In this document: in pieces, positions 11,089 through 26,000 of the stretch | Position numbering within the stretch: the first letter of the stretch is position 1 | How the letters are laid out: every line of letters starts with the position of its first letter | Assembly: GCA_004352715.1 (NCBI GenBank) | Contig: SCFE01000082.1 | Span: 234,808 to 298,807, forward strand | Origin: Hofstenia miamia | Lineage: Eukaryota; Xenacoelomorpha; Acoela | DNA: 64,000 bases | Direction: 5' to 3' | Position numbers and translations under genes: made by a program | Notes under the pieces: model-generated | Databases searched by the model: none | What the model was told of the DNA's origin: nothing | The model's input: only the letters and a program-made list of their open reading frames with translations

Positions 11089-14000
11089 GTAATATGAACA
11101 ATAAATTAACTCATGTATAACCTCAGTATGTGGTTTGTGTGCCTAAAAAAAAGAATCATATTATAAAGATTTAAGGCTCTTAAAGAGTAAATAGATGTCT
11201 TTCAATTGAGACTCTAAAACGCGTTGACTTATTACAAGAAATAGAGAGTGAAGTGTTTCTAAACAATTAAAAAAATTTAATTAAAATTTTGGGCTCGACT
11301 TGAAATTGAAATTTTCCATTCAGACAAATATTCTAACATATACATACTGCATAAACTACACAAAGTACACAGTCTATAGACTTATTATTAATAACAATAG
11401 CATTAATTTTATAAGTATCAATATTGAATTGATATCATACTTTCCAATATAATATATAAGATTCAAAATATTTTGTAAGAATTTTTAAGCTCCCTTGATT
11501 GTCTTTACAATGCGTACATAATTGTAAATCGTAGTATAAAATTCTATTTCATCCAATCTCCTGCATATCTTAGTTTACATTCTAATCACCTTCAGATCAA
11601 ATCTAAATTGTTAGGCGAAAATCCATTCAAATAGATTCATTTTTAATTCCCAACTGCGCTATATGCTAGGATCATTGCTCTTAATGACAATGCTTTTTTA
11701 AATGATCGAAGTTGCTTTTATGAATTTACTTACTCTCTGAGGCCACAAGTGTAATGTATTCTTATTTCAGTTACTGATTAATGCCTAGTCAACACAATAT
11801 TTTTCTTCAGTTATTTGAAGCATTTCCTAACTATAAGAACGACCTGTTCACATCACCAGCGATTTACAAGAACAGAGTAAAGTATTGTGAACTTTTTAAA
11901 AATTATCAAAATACTAATTGTTCAAATTGCATATTTATCTGAAAATTATGAAAAAAATTATTGGCAACCAAACAAACCAGAGCTCTACTTTCAGGCAACT
12001 AGCAATTAGTAAAAAATAACAAAACGTAATTTAAGATCAAAGACTGTACACTGAAAAATATTGGGAAACCGAGACCGATAAGGAATTAAATGATATGTGT
12101 GAAGAAATTGAAAAGCTTCTAGATGTGCAAAAGAGAGTTGAAGAGGCACACAAAGCCACCGAGAAGCCTTTAATGGTCTGCAACAAGAGCTTAGAAAACA
12201 GGTAAATGTTTATTGTTTACCATAGTTACACAATGTATGGTTTTTATACAGTTTCCGTCTTCTGTTCATCATTATCCATGTTTATTCTCATTGAGATTGC
12301 AATTTAGAGATTGGCTCATTGAATAAAATGGAAAACCTATTTAAAAATATTTTGTGCATTTGTATTTTTCAATAATGTTTAAAAGGAAAATCAATGCTTT
12401 TACCGGCCTTTCTTAAAAAACGTTGAGATCTTTAGTTACATTTTTTAGCAATTTACACTTTCACAATTATCACGATGTTATCAGATAATTTAATTTATCT
12501 AAGCTTATTGTTATTACATAGTTTGTTACAATAAATGAATAAATATGACTGTTTTACACAATCGCTTTAGTTTATTAAGTAGCACAACCACAATATCTGT
12601 GTAGTCAAGCGCAGTTGACTGGGAACATAAATGTCTACAGGATTTTGTGCGGAATCGAATTACCGTCCTTTAATTTTCCCATTGAAATTAAATTATTAAA
12701 TTAGCTGAACAAATTTAACTGATGAAATTGCTTCTATTAATATGTAAAATGAGTTTTTAAAATTTTGATCAATCCTGCATATGAAATAAAAGTAGGTGCC
12801 TTATTTATGTTGAAACAAGCCATGCTTATTATATATAATGATATACATATTATGAACATATTTAAAATGTAAATCATCAATTGGCAATATTTGTTTAATA
12901 TATAATCCGAAAAACAGCATAAAGTTCTACATAACAAACAATTGTAAAGCATATGAAAGCAGATATTTTTTATTAACAATAAAATATATTTAGAATGACT
13001 TCTTAAATAAACTGTTTTTTTGCCGATCTTCGTCCTTGTTCTTAAAATAGATGTCAAATTGTTTTACGATTTAAGGCATTTTACAAACAACGAATTTGGA
13101 TTTAATGTAAAAAAAATATCTAAGATATTGTATATTGATATTATCTTGGTTTTTGAAGTAACTCGTTGATCGACTTCCCTGGATTTGTTTGTTATTTTGA
13201 AATAAAAAGAAATTCCTGCATATTATTAATAGTCAGGCTTCACACATTTCTGCAGCAAAATTAATCTCTTACTTGCTTTATCTTAAGTTAGTATAGCATT
13301 CGAAGAAATTTTTAAAGATATATCATTAAAAATATTGCTTCAGTTCTTATAAATTGCTCTTCAATACTCGAACTTACATTCCTAAACTGAAGTATTACTA
13401 ATCGTATAGTAGAAAACTAGAGCTGAGTCAAAATGTCTACACATCAAACACCTTTAAGGATCTTGGAGTTCATATCTCGAAAGACCTTAAATGAAAGTGG
13501 AATACTGACCTTCATAATATTCTTCAGGCCTGATTTTTTTTCTACTTAAAGTAATTCGTCTTTACAATGATGTTATTGACATTTATATTATAAGACCTGA
13601 TAAAATGTTGAAACTAATTGAATTTGCTTTTGAATTTAGGATGCAAAGGACGGGTATAGAATTAACGCATGACGAACTTAACATTGCTCTAATGAAAGAG
13701 AAAGAAGTAATAGAAGGAGTTCGGCTAATTTATGCTAAAACACTTCAGGAAATTGAAGATCAAATCAGGTTTTTAAAATTCATTAATTTCAACTTTCCGA
13801 ATAATAATATTAAGGGATTGAGCTTCTAACTTGGGAGACTAATTATATGATTAACGTTAGAATTCTTCTTAGGGCTTGTGTTGTTATTTCACCTTTACAC
13901 TGCCATGCGCTGAACGTAGGTCGCAGCTTGACTGTAAATTTTCCAGGATAATCGTTAAGATCTTATAATTAACCAACAAATAAAACTATTTAAAACCTGA

Positions 14001-17000
14001 GAACTTCACAAGGACTGTCTATTCCTTGACTAATGTCTGCAGCTCCACCATTATTTTGTTGGTACTCGCTCGTGTTTTGAAACCCAGGAATAATTTCTTA
14101 CACAAATGTTCACCATTACATGGTGTACAATTACCAATGGGTGTCATTGCCCAATATTTCATAATTTATTAATATGGTTGGAAAGAATTGTTCGACAACA
14201 TGGACAAAGCCTTTTGCATGTTAAAATTTGCTTTGAAAATAATAACTAATATATTTGGTGCGCGATGGGGTACGAATTTAGAATCACCATAAGAAAGATG
14301 TATCCAACCCATTGTAAATCCGACCTTCGTCTGATTAACTGAGAATTTCTTGTATTAGTAAACCGTTAAAATGTACGTAAGTATTGATATACGATTGTAC
14401 CCAGAACTACAAAATTTGTATAGATTACTAAATTTACACGATGTTCGCATTTTTATACAATGCGAATTCTGATTATTATGAGCTAGTTGACAACTCTTAC
14501 ACAAAACAGGTTTTGTACTTTTGATATATAAAATTGGCATATAAAAGTTTTATACATAAGAATGCGAAACATTTAGGAAATGCAGATCGGCGAAATATTT
14601 TCTGGAAAAAGACTTTCGTGATAAGAAGGGTGCTATAAACATTGATACAATGGCAAGGCACCTAAACATGTCAAACAAGCGGTACGACTATTCACCAGCA
14701 AAACCCAATTCGGCGTAAGTATTTTATATAAAAATCTGCAATGTATTTTCTGTGTACGAGTATGAGCCCATAGGATTCTTTCGCATACCAACATAATAAA
14801 CCCTCACCAATTTCCTTGGTTATATAACAAGTAACACATTTTACAGAAAAACTAGCCGCAAGGAAAAAGTTAACGATGTGATCTAAATTTTAACAACGCA
14901 AAAACAAGGCTTATTTGTTAGGCATCATGTTGTACAAATTGTAGTAAATAAGGTAGAAAATTCTTACAAATTTTAATATAAATCCATGCAATCGAGCACT
15001 TTTATCTTATTAAACAAATCCATTTTTAAACTAATCTTTCTTAGTTACAATGATTAGCCACAATCGAAGGAACTATTTTACTGATGCTTTAATATACTGC
15101 TACATTCTCAAAAGACTGATTACACAAAGCTCGAATTTAAAAAAAAATTTTGCCTTTAAATTTTTTCGATTTTCTAAAAGAACTATTAACCAAACGCAAA
15201 ATTTATAAATATTTTTCAAAACCCACGACAAAAAAAAACAGACTAGAACATTTATTCAAATAAAGCACTTTTACATAAAATAGATACAATGAGTATATTA
15301 TCAGTCCAAAATTATTCATTTCAAAAGGGTTTTTGTAGATTTCTCTAACTGAGATTCACGACTAAGCGACTACAGATAATCACAAATAAGTTCGTTAGAT
15401 AGATACAACGAAAATCTTTGTTCAACAGCAGACATCTCTTGATACAACCTTTCTTCATGCTGATCAGAAAATTTGCCAATATACTGTCCAAATTCCTTTT
15501 TATTTTCTAGGTCATTTTCTTTCCGATCAGGCATGACACTTTTGCCCAGAACATTATTTGAAACATCACAAAATGAGTGCCATGCGTTCAAGTGTGGCTG
15601 ATCAAGCAAAATTGTGAACTCTGGATCATGCATCAATTTGCGGATATCAGGACCAGTGAAAACACCATTGCTTAATTTCGCCTCAGATTTGCGGAAATGA
15701 GTTGACAAATATTAATGAACCTCACTATCACTGCCAAGCGTCTTAATAAATTGTAGGGAACGTCCCAGCTTAATGTGTAGCACTGGTAAGGCTAATTTGG
15801 TCACTGGTATTAATGGTGTAAAATCAGTGTCTGTACGTTCTGGCCAGTGGAACACAAGATTGTTATCAGGATGACTATTTCGAATATCAAATTCGCAATA
15901 AAAACAAGGGGATTTTGAATACCCTGATTTTAATCCAAGGAGATAGTTAAGGAGTTTAAGATCACATAATGCTGCCCAGTTGTGTTCTTCGTATTTAATA
16001 ACCTGCATTAGTGTCTCCACAGATTCTCTTGCTTCCTTTGCGTGAGCAAACGCTATTGGTGTTGCTGGATTTTCCTTATTTTTTAACATCAATGCAGCTT
16101 TTAGGCTTGCACACGATGCATCAATAAAAAGACACCAATCATCTGTTGCATATGGTATACCAAGAGATGTCACTTGTTTTGAATATAAATGTAGAAATTG
16201 CTTACCTCATGATTGTATTGAGTTGTTTATGACATTAGATAAACTACTTTTCATACCTGAGTTTGTGTTTTAAGCATACGAAGCCATTTCATTGATTGTC
16301 TCTTGCTAAGTTGCAACTCCCGGCAGAAATCATTAAATTCTGAGGAGTTCCATTCAATTTTTGAACTTTCTACAATTTCTGGTGGATATATGTCGCTGTC
16401 GCTGGAGCTTGATGTTGATGAACTGTTTATGATTGCTCTGCAAGCTAAATCTTCACCAAATGTCCTTGGCAATTTGCAACTATTAGAATCGAAGTATATA
16501 GGCCTTTCATTTAAAAATGGCTTTTTGATTGTACAAAAATAGCGGTCTCCATCATTGTGACTTTTGTTCTTACAAAAAGGCAAGGTAAACGATGCATTAC
16601 CAGGGAAGTGATAAGGATTTCTGTGCCATGTGGAGCATGGCGTAAATGGCTTGTTTATGTCAGAGCAACTAGTCTTAAAGTATGACCAATATATATGTTC
16701 AAAGCATCATTAAATTGCCGTCTTTGATTGCCAATAAACTTTGCACACATATAGCAGAAGCTATCAGGATCATTAGCATGAGATGACCATTTCATTTGAA
16801 ATAATGACTAAAAATGATATCCCAGACTCTTACCTCTATTATATCACAGTAGACACACTAGGAGAAATAATTATTATGTACACACCAATTAATTGATTAC
16901 TCGTCATAATGAGTCATCATTAATTCAACATATCGTAGCAAAATGGAAGAACCCATTATTAATTATCTAATATTTCATTTTTACATGCTTTTTTATTCAA

Positions 17001-20000
17001 CTCTTTCTAATTTAAAAGAAATTTTTCGAGCACATAATTTTACAAGTAATTCAGCTTAAGTTTATTACAGTTTATTTCCAGATGCAACAATGGTTATGGC
17101 AACTTTTTAAAATTCGGAAAGTTTTCATCGAACCTGTTTAAGACTTGGGCCGACTCACATGAGATTAGTTATTCATACCAAATGAAAAATATTTTTTTTG
17201 CCTATTCATTGAAATAGGTAATTGCATTAGCAATATGACTTAGAAGCAGTGAGCTTAAGTAGAAATTTGAGCTTAGAAACATCTGAATTTTATCGTAATG
17301 AAGTCATAGTTACACATCCAAAAGACCCATAAAGTGCAATATCGTTCAAAAATATCTTTGCATAATTGATTTGGTGCAATTAATATTTTACACAATCATA
17401 CATTTCAAGGATAGATAACTATACTGAGACCGGACATACTAAGAACCTCCGATGCATACATGCTGGCGAATCGTGGTTTAATAAACTCATTAATTTATAT
17501 TAATGTGTTGCTAAATCCTGAAGAACAATTTTTAAAAAAAAACAAGAAATCGACAAGCAATAAGGCACTAATTATATTTCCATTTTTTGCAATTATTACA
17601 GTTTCATATCCTATGGTATATATTGTCCTTTATTAAACTTAGATTGTTTTTTTATTTTTAATATAATTGCAGGATATATGAATAAGAACTGATATTAAAA
17701 TATTAATCTGTTATGATCAAAATTAAGTATCATTCAAGATTTTTCAAATGATTTGATGTATTTAAACTCTAAACAACAATATTTTAACACGAAATCCGTT
17801 GTTTACCAACATATATTTCAGCACTTTTAAAAAAACAATAGCAAATGTCATATTCGAGAAAATAATCACTATTTAACAATATTTTTCAAACGATCCTCTG
17901 GTGCAAAAAGAGCAAGACGTATGATTTATATGAATTATTCGTCTTCTTGTAATCTACAGTTTGGGTGAGACGAACAGTTGAAATTATATGCCCATATTTA
18001 GTAAGTCAATTTCCATGATATCACACCATCGCGGATCATCCAATATTTCCAGCTGCTTTCAACATTTATGTCGAATAATTATTTCCTGTAAACAACGTCA
18101 CGTATACAGTATATACACTTAGGTAATGAACTATCCTGGCTGCACGAATGAAGACATTGAAAGTTAAATCAAATTTATAACGTATTTAAAACTGATTGAA
18201 AATTTCAATATGAATAGATAATTTCAACTGCTCGAATCACAAAATTATAGTTCACAAGGATATATATATATATATATATATATATTCAGGCCTGGAAACG
18301 AGTCAAATGTTTTTGACCCAACCCAAACCGACCCGAATACGTAGACCGGCCACTACTCGTCTTCCCAAATTTGACATCACTTGATCATTTTGGCTTGAAA
18401 GAATTAATCATTTAAGAAATATTTGATATTCCTAATACAATTCAAAACTAAAAGTAAACTGGTAGAACATAATATCATAATAAAACGAATATCCCCAGAT
18501 CGGCAACTGAACATTGATGAAACTCTAGACAGCGCTAAAATCTATAAATGTAATCAGTATTTAATGTCAACCTTATTCAAAGACCCAATTTAAAGAAAAA
18601 CCTTCCACCCGCCGACCCGACAAAAAGCTGGCCCAACCCGACCCGTTTCCACCAATTGGTACATATAAATATGCATAAAGTTCTAAACAATCAAATAATT
18701 TAGAAACATACATATATTAATGCGTATAGATTGTATCAGGTTCTTTCGCTGCTTAATTGTTTAACCCTAGTTTGTAGAAATGAAGGTGGCAATCCATTTT
18801 TTGCTTTCATTTCCTTACAGGCTGTTGCATACCAGTGTAGATTTTTGCAAGCGACTTCTATCAGTTGCAGAGTTTCAATATTACGTTTAGTTTCAATAAA
18901 TCTACGTTTTTGATCAACAAACTCGTTATAAAATGTAATGTTAACCCATGAAGGTATAGTAAACGCTTGACAGCTCAGAATAATGTCCTTCAAATGTTGA
19001 GAGCATCCCACACCGCCATCAATGTCAGAGTATGTAATACCAACAGCTGGCTTACAATTGAAAGCACTACTACCAGCTATATCAAGAAAGTTTTTTAGAC
19101 TTCCAGGAAGGGATCCTCCATATTCCGGCACTATGAACAGAATGCAATCAGAATTTGAAATTTGCTCTGTAACTTTGTTGTAGTCTTCTGGCAAGTCCAT
19201 CTCAAAAAAATCCATTTGAAAAACGCTATAATCTGCTAGCATATCGTTGCATACATCTCTTATGTCAATTTCCTCTATGGAATCAAATAATTTCATTTGA
19301 TTTAGAAGTACCCTTATAGGTGCATAAACCCTATCTAATTGTCGAACAGTACGAGCTGATCCTAGAACAACACATAAATTGATTTTTGTCGACGCCATGA
19401 ATTACAATATCACAGAGAAATAATGATTGAATTCATACGTACGTTTGCTTAGTACACACTTTATGTAAACAACGGTAAATTTAACTGGTTTCTTGTTTTA
19501 AAATGATTAGAAGATGCTGAGGCGTTGTCTATTGCTATTACAAACGGTTATTTCAAAATTTAGCCATGATCGCTAGATGGCGTTAGAAATACAGAATTCT
19601 AAAATTTACAATGATGATGAATGAATGGCATGAAACTACAAATTTCCCTCACGCCATACATAGTTATGGGTATAATAAAACTTCAAATGATACATTATAT
19701 TTGGAGCTTTATATTTATTGTGTTAACTGCATTCCGTTTTAAATTCTTATAGTACATTAGGCTGTAGGCCTAGAGGATTGGTCGGGAGGGGCAATTCAGC
19801 CGCCTCTGAAGAAGAAGTCAATACCTTCGGCAGATATTCGACTAAAAAATAGCATTGAGTTTGCATTTAAAAAAATACTTCCACCAATTACCAAAAACCA
19901 AGCACCTACTCATTTTAAAACCATTACTTTCACATATTGCACCAATGAGGAAAATGATAATTATCTAAATTTTCATTAGTTTCTTGTAGACACGTTTTAA

Positions 20001-23000
20001 ATGCTTACAACTCATGAAATAATGTATATCTCTAAAATTTGAAGAAACCACATGATTGACGAGTGCCTCCTCTTTCATTTTTATCGTAAAATGCATCTGG
20101 TGGCTGTATGTGATCCAATTGAGAAGTTGAGTTATATATTCTGAGGTTGTAGCCTCTAAGTTTCAACATGACTTGGCTCAATAACTATGGGTATTCTACC
20201 CAAGAAATAGTTAATGTTTCCTGTTGCCCCATGGGCTTTAGAACTTCTGATCATCTAAACAAAGAGGAATGAGCGAATTAAAACTTTTTCTAAATAACCA
20301 GAATTTCATAACAAAACTAGTGAGTTTTTCAAGTACCTCAAGCACAGTCATACACTTTAGTACACATTTTTAACATTATGTGTCTATATCAGGATTTCCA
20401 AATTGTGAAATGGACAATGTCATAATCAGTTCCCCTAAATGAATCATTTGATTGTTCATTTACAAGAGTTAATGCTCATTATTGCAAATCAATAGCAACT
20501 AAGCCCTTTCTAATCTATTGTTTTTATCTTTTCAGATAGAAGAGCTTTAGGAGGAATCTCAGCTTAGAAACATCTGAACTTTATTGTATTGCAGTCATAG
20601 TTACACTTACAAAAGTCATATTTAGTGCATTATCATTTAAAAATAACTTTGTATGATGGATTTGTGCAATTAATATTTTACACAATCATCGTTTTGGAGT
20701 TTTGTTCCAAAATCAAAAGAATGAGTTGTTTTACTATTCTTGTGTTTAGTGTAAATGTGTTCAAATCTATATATTGTGCAGGTCAAGTAAAACGATTTGT
20801 TCTTCTACTTTTAAAACGATTTCCATGAGAATTATCAAGATCAAAGGCATCACTTTTACTTAACCATGAAGTGTAGTTTATCCTTGTAGCATCATCGGTG
20901 CCTGCCACAGCATTTTCAGTTGTAATACACTGAGCTGCATTTCCTTAACAATTCTCAACTGTTCAAAATGACAAGCAAAGTATTGTAGCCTCACTAATAA
21001 TTGCTGACTAAGTTTTCACTAGTATTATATAGAATATTGCCAATTTCCTTTATTACAAAAATTAATGCAATACTGGTATTCAGAATCGCTATAATATAAA
21101 TACTATTTGTTTCACTCAAAACCCTCTAAATTATTGCAGCCCCTTGCAAAGTAGTATGTCCTACGGCCCTAAATAGACCTTTAAAATATGGAAGCACCAT
21201 AATAAAGATGAGCGTCTACTTTTTCCATTTATTTGATAACTCGAAAGGCACACTTCAATGGGATTGTGTGGTCTATCTACATTAAATAGAAAATTAAAGA
21301 TAAGTTGTTCTCCCATTGGCCTTAGATATCCTAATTACTTAAATATGAGGATTAGAGAAAATTTAAATTTATTGCAAGTTGGGATTTCCTATAACAATAA
21401 TTAATATTTACAAGAATAAAAGTTATAGAATTCTGTACATAAGCCAAATGTTCAAGAAAGTTTCTATTTTACATAGTGCTTCTTAGGGGCATAGATCTTT
21501 AGAATTTTCGAGGGGGAAGCTCAAAATCGAAAATAATTTTTAAGCAAAGCATCCGCTCCACTGAAAAGATAAGTTTCGCATATACAACTGAAGCTTTTCA
21601 TAAGTCATTGTCTAATTCAATTACTCGCTTAATTTAACTAAAATGGTCGAATTTTTTTATATTTCTATTTTCTTTGAGGAGAATCCCCCCTGTTCCTCCA
21701 GGATCTATGCCAGTACTGCGTCTTTCTAATAATTCATTTAGACAGGCAATAATAAATATAAGAAAATTAAGTTGATTTCAATCATGACCTACTATAAAGT
21801 AGGTCATGTTTCAATTAAAAAATTCATCAGCATTATATTGATTTTTTACTGAAATTTTGCAAAGTTTTATTCGAACTACTTAATTATTGGCACCTTTTTG
21901 GTAAATTTTCAATAAATAAATGATTTTCTCTATAAACGTTTTGTTTTTCCTTCACTGGGGTTGTTTTTAAACGATCATTCAAATTTTTACAGTACTGCTA
22001 TTCCAACTAAATACCCTCAATGTATATTTAGTTTTTTTGAAAAATTGGAATCGGTTCAAAAGTTTTATAGTAATAGCATTAAATGTAGTACACATACCCA
22101 GTCATATTAGCAATAAGCGTTCTACTGTATACTTACATTTTTAATTAGAGCAACAGTCAAACCATAATAATTGCTTTAGTCCTATCACGAGTGATGTCTG
22201 GGAAATATTCACAAGGCAAAATATTTCAGATTCTGAAAAACAAAGACACAATGCTGTTCACTTGAGGTCAATTGCAGAATCCTTATGCGAATCAACCAGA
22301 GAAGACATTCGTCACCAGTACAATGTAGTAAATGCAGCTTCGAGAAGGCGAATTAAGACGATACGGGATGCCAAGGCTAAATCTGAAGCTCAACTAAAAC
22401 ATGTAAGTTAAAATCTTGAAGATTCAAAATATTGCAGATACCAATCTGAAAAATTAACTCCCCCTCCCCTCCCCGTCACTATACAATTTTTGTTGTCGTG
22501 ATGTATTTTCTTATATCGAGTTAGAGAAGAGGTAAATTAATGGTTTAGTTTTCTTTCAAAATTCATTTCTTAGTGTTGGGATTGAATTCATCTTTAAGAC
22601 ATTCTACATCTGCTCTTGTTTGCTTAGACGCAAAAAATTTTCAAGTTAATTGTGTGGGATCAAAATAGGATTGGTCCCAATCCCCATTTGTTTCCATTGC
22701 ATTTGGTTTCATTATCATCCAGAGGCACAACTAACGTCAGATTTTAGAGGGGGCAAATTATTTTGGTTCAACTTATTGTGATGCTATGCTGGCGATTTTG
22801 ACCGAGCCTTTGATGGTAATCTTTAAATGCAATGAGTCCTTCATTTAAAACTAATTCAAGAAAAGAAAAATATATGCTTAATTATAATATTTATATTATA
22901 ATTAAAAATAAGCGCATTTTTCAAAACTAATTTTGAAAAAATATTTCCAAAAATGAATCCTTCATTTAGTACTAATTCAAGGAAAGAAAAATATGTGCTT

Positions 23001-26000
23001 AATTATAATAATTATATTATGATTATAAATAAGTGCATTTTTCAAAACTAATTTTGAAAAAAATACATCAAAAAATGGGGAAAAGATTAATAAGTTTTCT
23101 AAATACTACTTCTTACTGTTGCAAACATTATCCAGTTTCACCTCTATGAACTGCAGGATTGTCATTATTCACAAGCATAATGAAGCTCTATAATTTAAAA
23201 ACATAGACTTAGGGGTAAATATTAACAAAATGCTTTTTTATTTCAGAATAACACATTTCTATGTATTGATCAACAAAACAAGTGAATATATTTGCTCGAA
23301 TAACTCGACAAGATGCCAAAAATGTCTTTTGAAACAGAAATACAAACGTAGAACTAAAACATTAGCAATCGATACATGTAAAATAAGGATCATTATTCTC
23401 TTCATTACACATATATTCAGCAAAATATACTAAACATCCTGCACAAGCATCCTCATTTTCACTTCTTATGGATAATCATTGTGGTTAAACTTGCTGCAAA
23501 TATTTGTTCCAGTCAAATACCCACCTGGTAGGTCTACATCCTTATTTCCTCACCTCTTATTCGCATTAGATTTGCCCTGTCACTCATTTACTAAGGCGAT
23601 CACACTATTACCGAGCGCTCTGTTAATTATTTGTATTCCAATGACGAGGCTGAACCCGGAATTCCTTTCAAGGGTTCTTCAGGATTTCGAGCATCAATTC
23701 CGAAACTGTAGATCTGGATCGTGGAAATTCCTTCATATGCAAGACTGGAAACAATTCCTTTCGTTTGTAAGCCTGTTGAACGGTACTCACCACGCCAATA
23801 CACTAGTGTCTTTCGACACTCCTTCTTCATAGAATAAAGAACGCGACATCAAGATATTGACGAAAATTAGTGCTATTTGCTGGTAAATAGTAATAAAAAC
23901 GTGATGCAGTCGGACCAACCTGACAACATTGTAAAATATATGTGAAGCTAATTAACCTCCTATCAACAACTTTCATCCTAGGGAGCACTTCACAATTTTA
24001 AGAAAAACTGGTTTTCAAACCAGTCTTCAAACTACGCTTTTTAAACCTTGTTTTGTTCTCAAATATGAATTAGGAATTTTAAGTTTACTGAAATACTGTC
24101 TCATACTTTTTGACCAGCTTGCATTTTCTATATAACTAAAAAACGAATTGTTAATAGTTACCCAAGACTTAATAGTTATCTGTAGTGGTAATTGTTCGCT
24201 CAATTTACGGCTTATATTGAAACGGTTTTATTTTCAGCTTAGAAAAGATTTATTCTAAAAAATTTAGAAGGGGCATGTGCCCCCTTTCGTTGTACCCCAG
24301 TTATCATTCCATGCAAATCCAAAAATATTCTTGTCTCGCGGAATATGGTCAACTTTTTCGAAAATGGCCAAAGTCATGAGTCATATTCTAAAATTCACAG
24401 TTTCTTCATAAATGGAACATTGAAATATTTAGACCCAGGTCTCATTTACAAGGAAATGGGTGGGTGACTTCTTAAAGTTCACACTCAAATGCAGCCAAAA
24501 ATACAATGTAATTGTGGTTACTTACATTTCTTAAATTAAAATTAGTAAGAACAGCTCAAATTTAATTTCAATTTAACAAGAACAATTATAGAAGAAATCA
24601 TAACAAAAGTAAATGTGAGCCTTACTTGGCTGACCTTGCACTTTCTTGACAAGTTCAAAGTTAACTGTACCTGCACCCTCAATACGGAAAATCTATTAAC
24701 TTCAATATCAGGCAAATATAATTTGTAGTATTTTTCGAAACTGTAACTTTCTCGAAAATGTATGAAGTGTGACCAGAACCATATTTAACAATAATTATAA
24801 AAATATGATTTGAATGTGATATTCAATTTTTGTACAAATGATAATTTATTGGCAAATAATACTACAAAAAAAATGATTATAAGAACAGTTCTGAAAATTC
24901 AGTTTTTTAATTCAGGTAAATGAATTTACTAACGTGCTACTTTTCGAATTTTTGAACCATTCCACGCGCCAAATCGAGCATCATTGCGGCTCTAGTGTAG
25001 CATAATCTCCGATAAAAAGACTTGACTCAACAAAAAGCAGAAGAAAAAATAATCATAAAACTCAATCAAGAAACTCTAATCATTTTATCAGAAATTAGCT
25101 TCGAACAATTTGCCAAAACTGTGAAAGCAAATATCGGTCGCAACACTTTTGACAAAATGCAAGTGGACATTAAGCTCCGCATTGATTTTGGCTTGAATAA
25201 CCGGTTCACGCAGAAGAAAGATTACGTGGACATAAAAATTCGAATTGCGACCGGTACTTGCTTGATCGGTAAACATATTTATTAGATTTTTATATAAATA
25301 CGAACTAAGCACTGTAAGAGTGATGGAAATTTACCATTTAGTGGTTTAGTCTTGTTTTATCGGTTAAATCATTTATTAAACGATGAGAAGCTAAGCAAGC
25401 TTTGTGTGCAGTGATCGAAGGCTGTGTGCGAGGGGAACTTAATTGGATTTTACGCCTCGATAGCTACATGCAACTAGGTTACGGCTAGGTGTAGGGTTGT
25501 TTTCTCTATTGCTTAGCTCTCTACCGATCGTTCGTGTGACATGTAGTAACAAATACTTGAAAGGCGAGAGGCCCCCGTAGGAATGATTGTGATATTAATT
25601 AGTAACATTATTTTAGATCCAAATTTTTGACTGATAAGAGACCGTGTCGTTTATATTTTTATTTACATGTAGGTTAGGAGCTGCCTTAGTTTGTAGAGGC
25701 CTTTTTAATTCGTTTGCAGCTAATGTTGTGTTGTGTATACATGTCCGCCCTAATTGCGATATATGTTTATAATTATATAATTTTACTATATGTAGGAAAC
25801 TGCCTTAATTGTTTATTAACCATATTTAATTACTTTCTACTACTTGTTGGCACTTAGTATCAGGTTGCGAACTCACTATATTTACACACCGAATTTACAC
25901 GAATTGAGAATGAGAACTAAGTCGATTAGTGGCTATTAGTGGCTGGTATCTATTACACCATAAGTAAGGCACACATAATAAAACTCTGTCAGGGAGGCTG

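Noticed and set aside
10874-11101. 75-codon minus-strand frame
   Set aside because: Complement of tektin-1 exon 1.
16303-16542. 79-codon plus-strand frame
   Set aside because: Antisense to the broken multicopy-family gene on the minus strand.
23479-23832. 117-codon plus-strand and 67-codon minus-strand frames as genes
   Set aside because: Neither shows a recognisable domain or splice-joined partner; more likely part of an old repeat.
25088-25312. Frames on both strands inside the putative LTR
   Set aside because: No family resemblance, and the opposite-strand overlap suggests chance in a less AT-rich segment.
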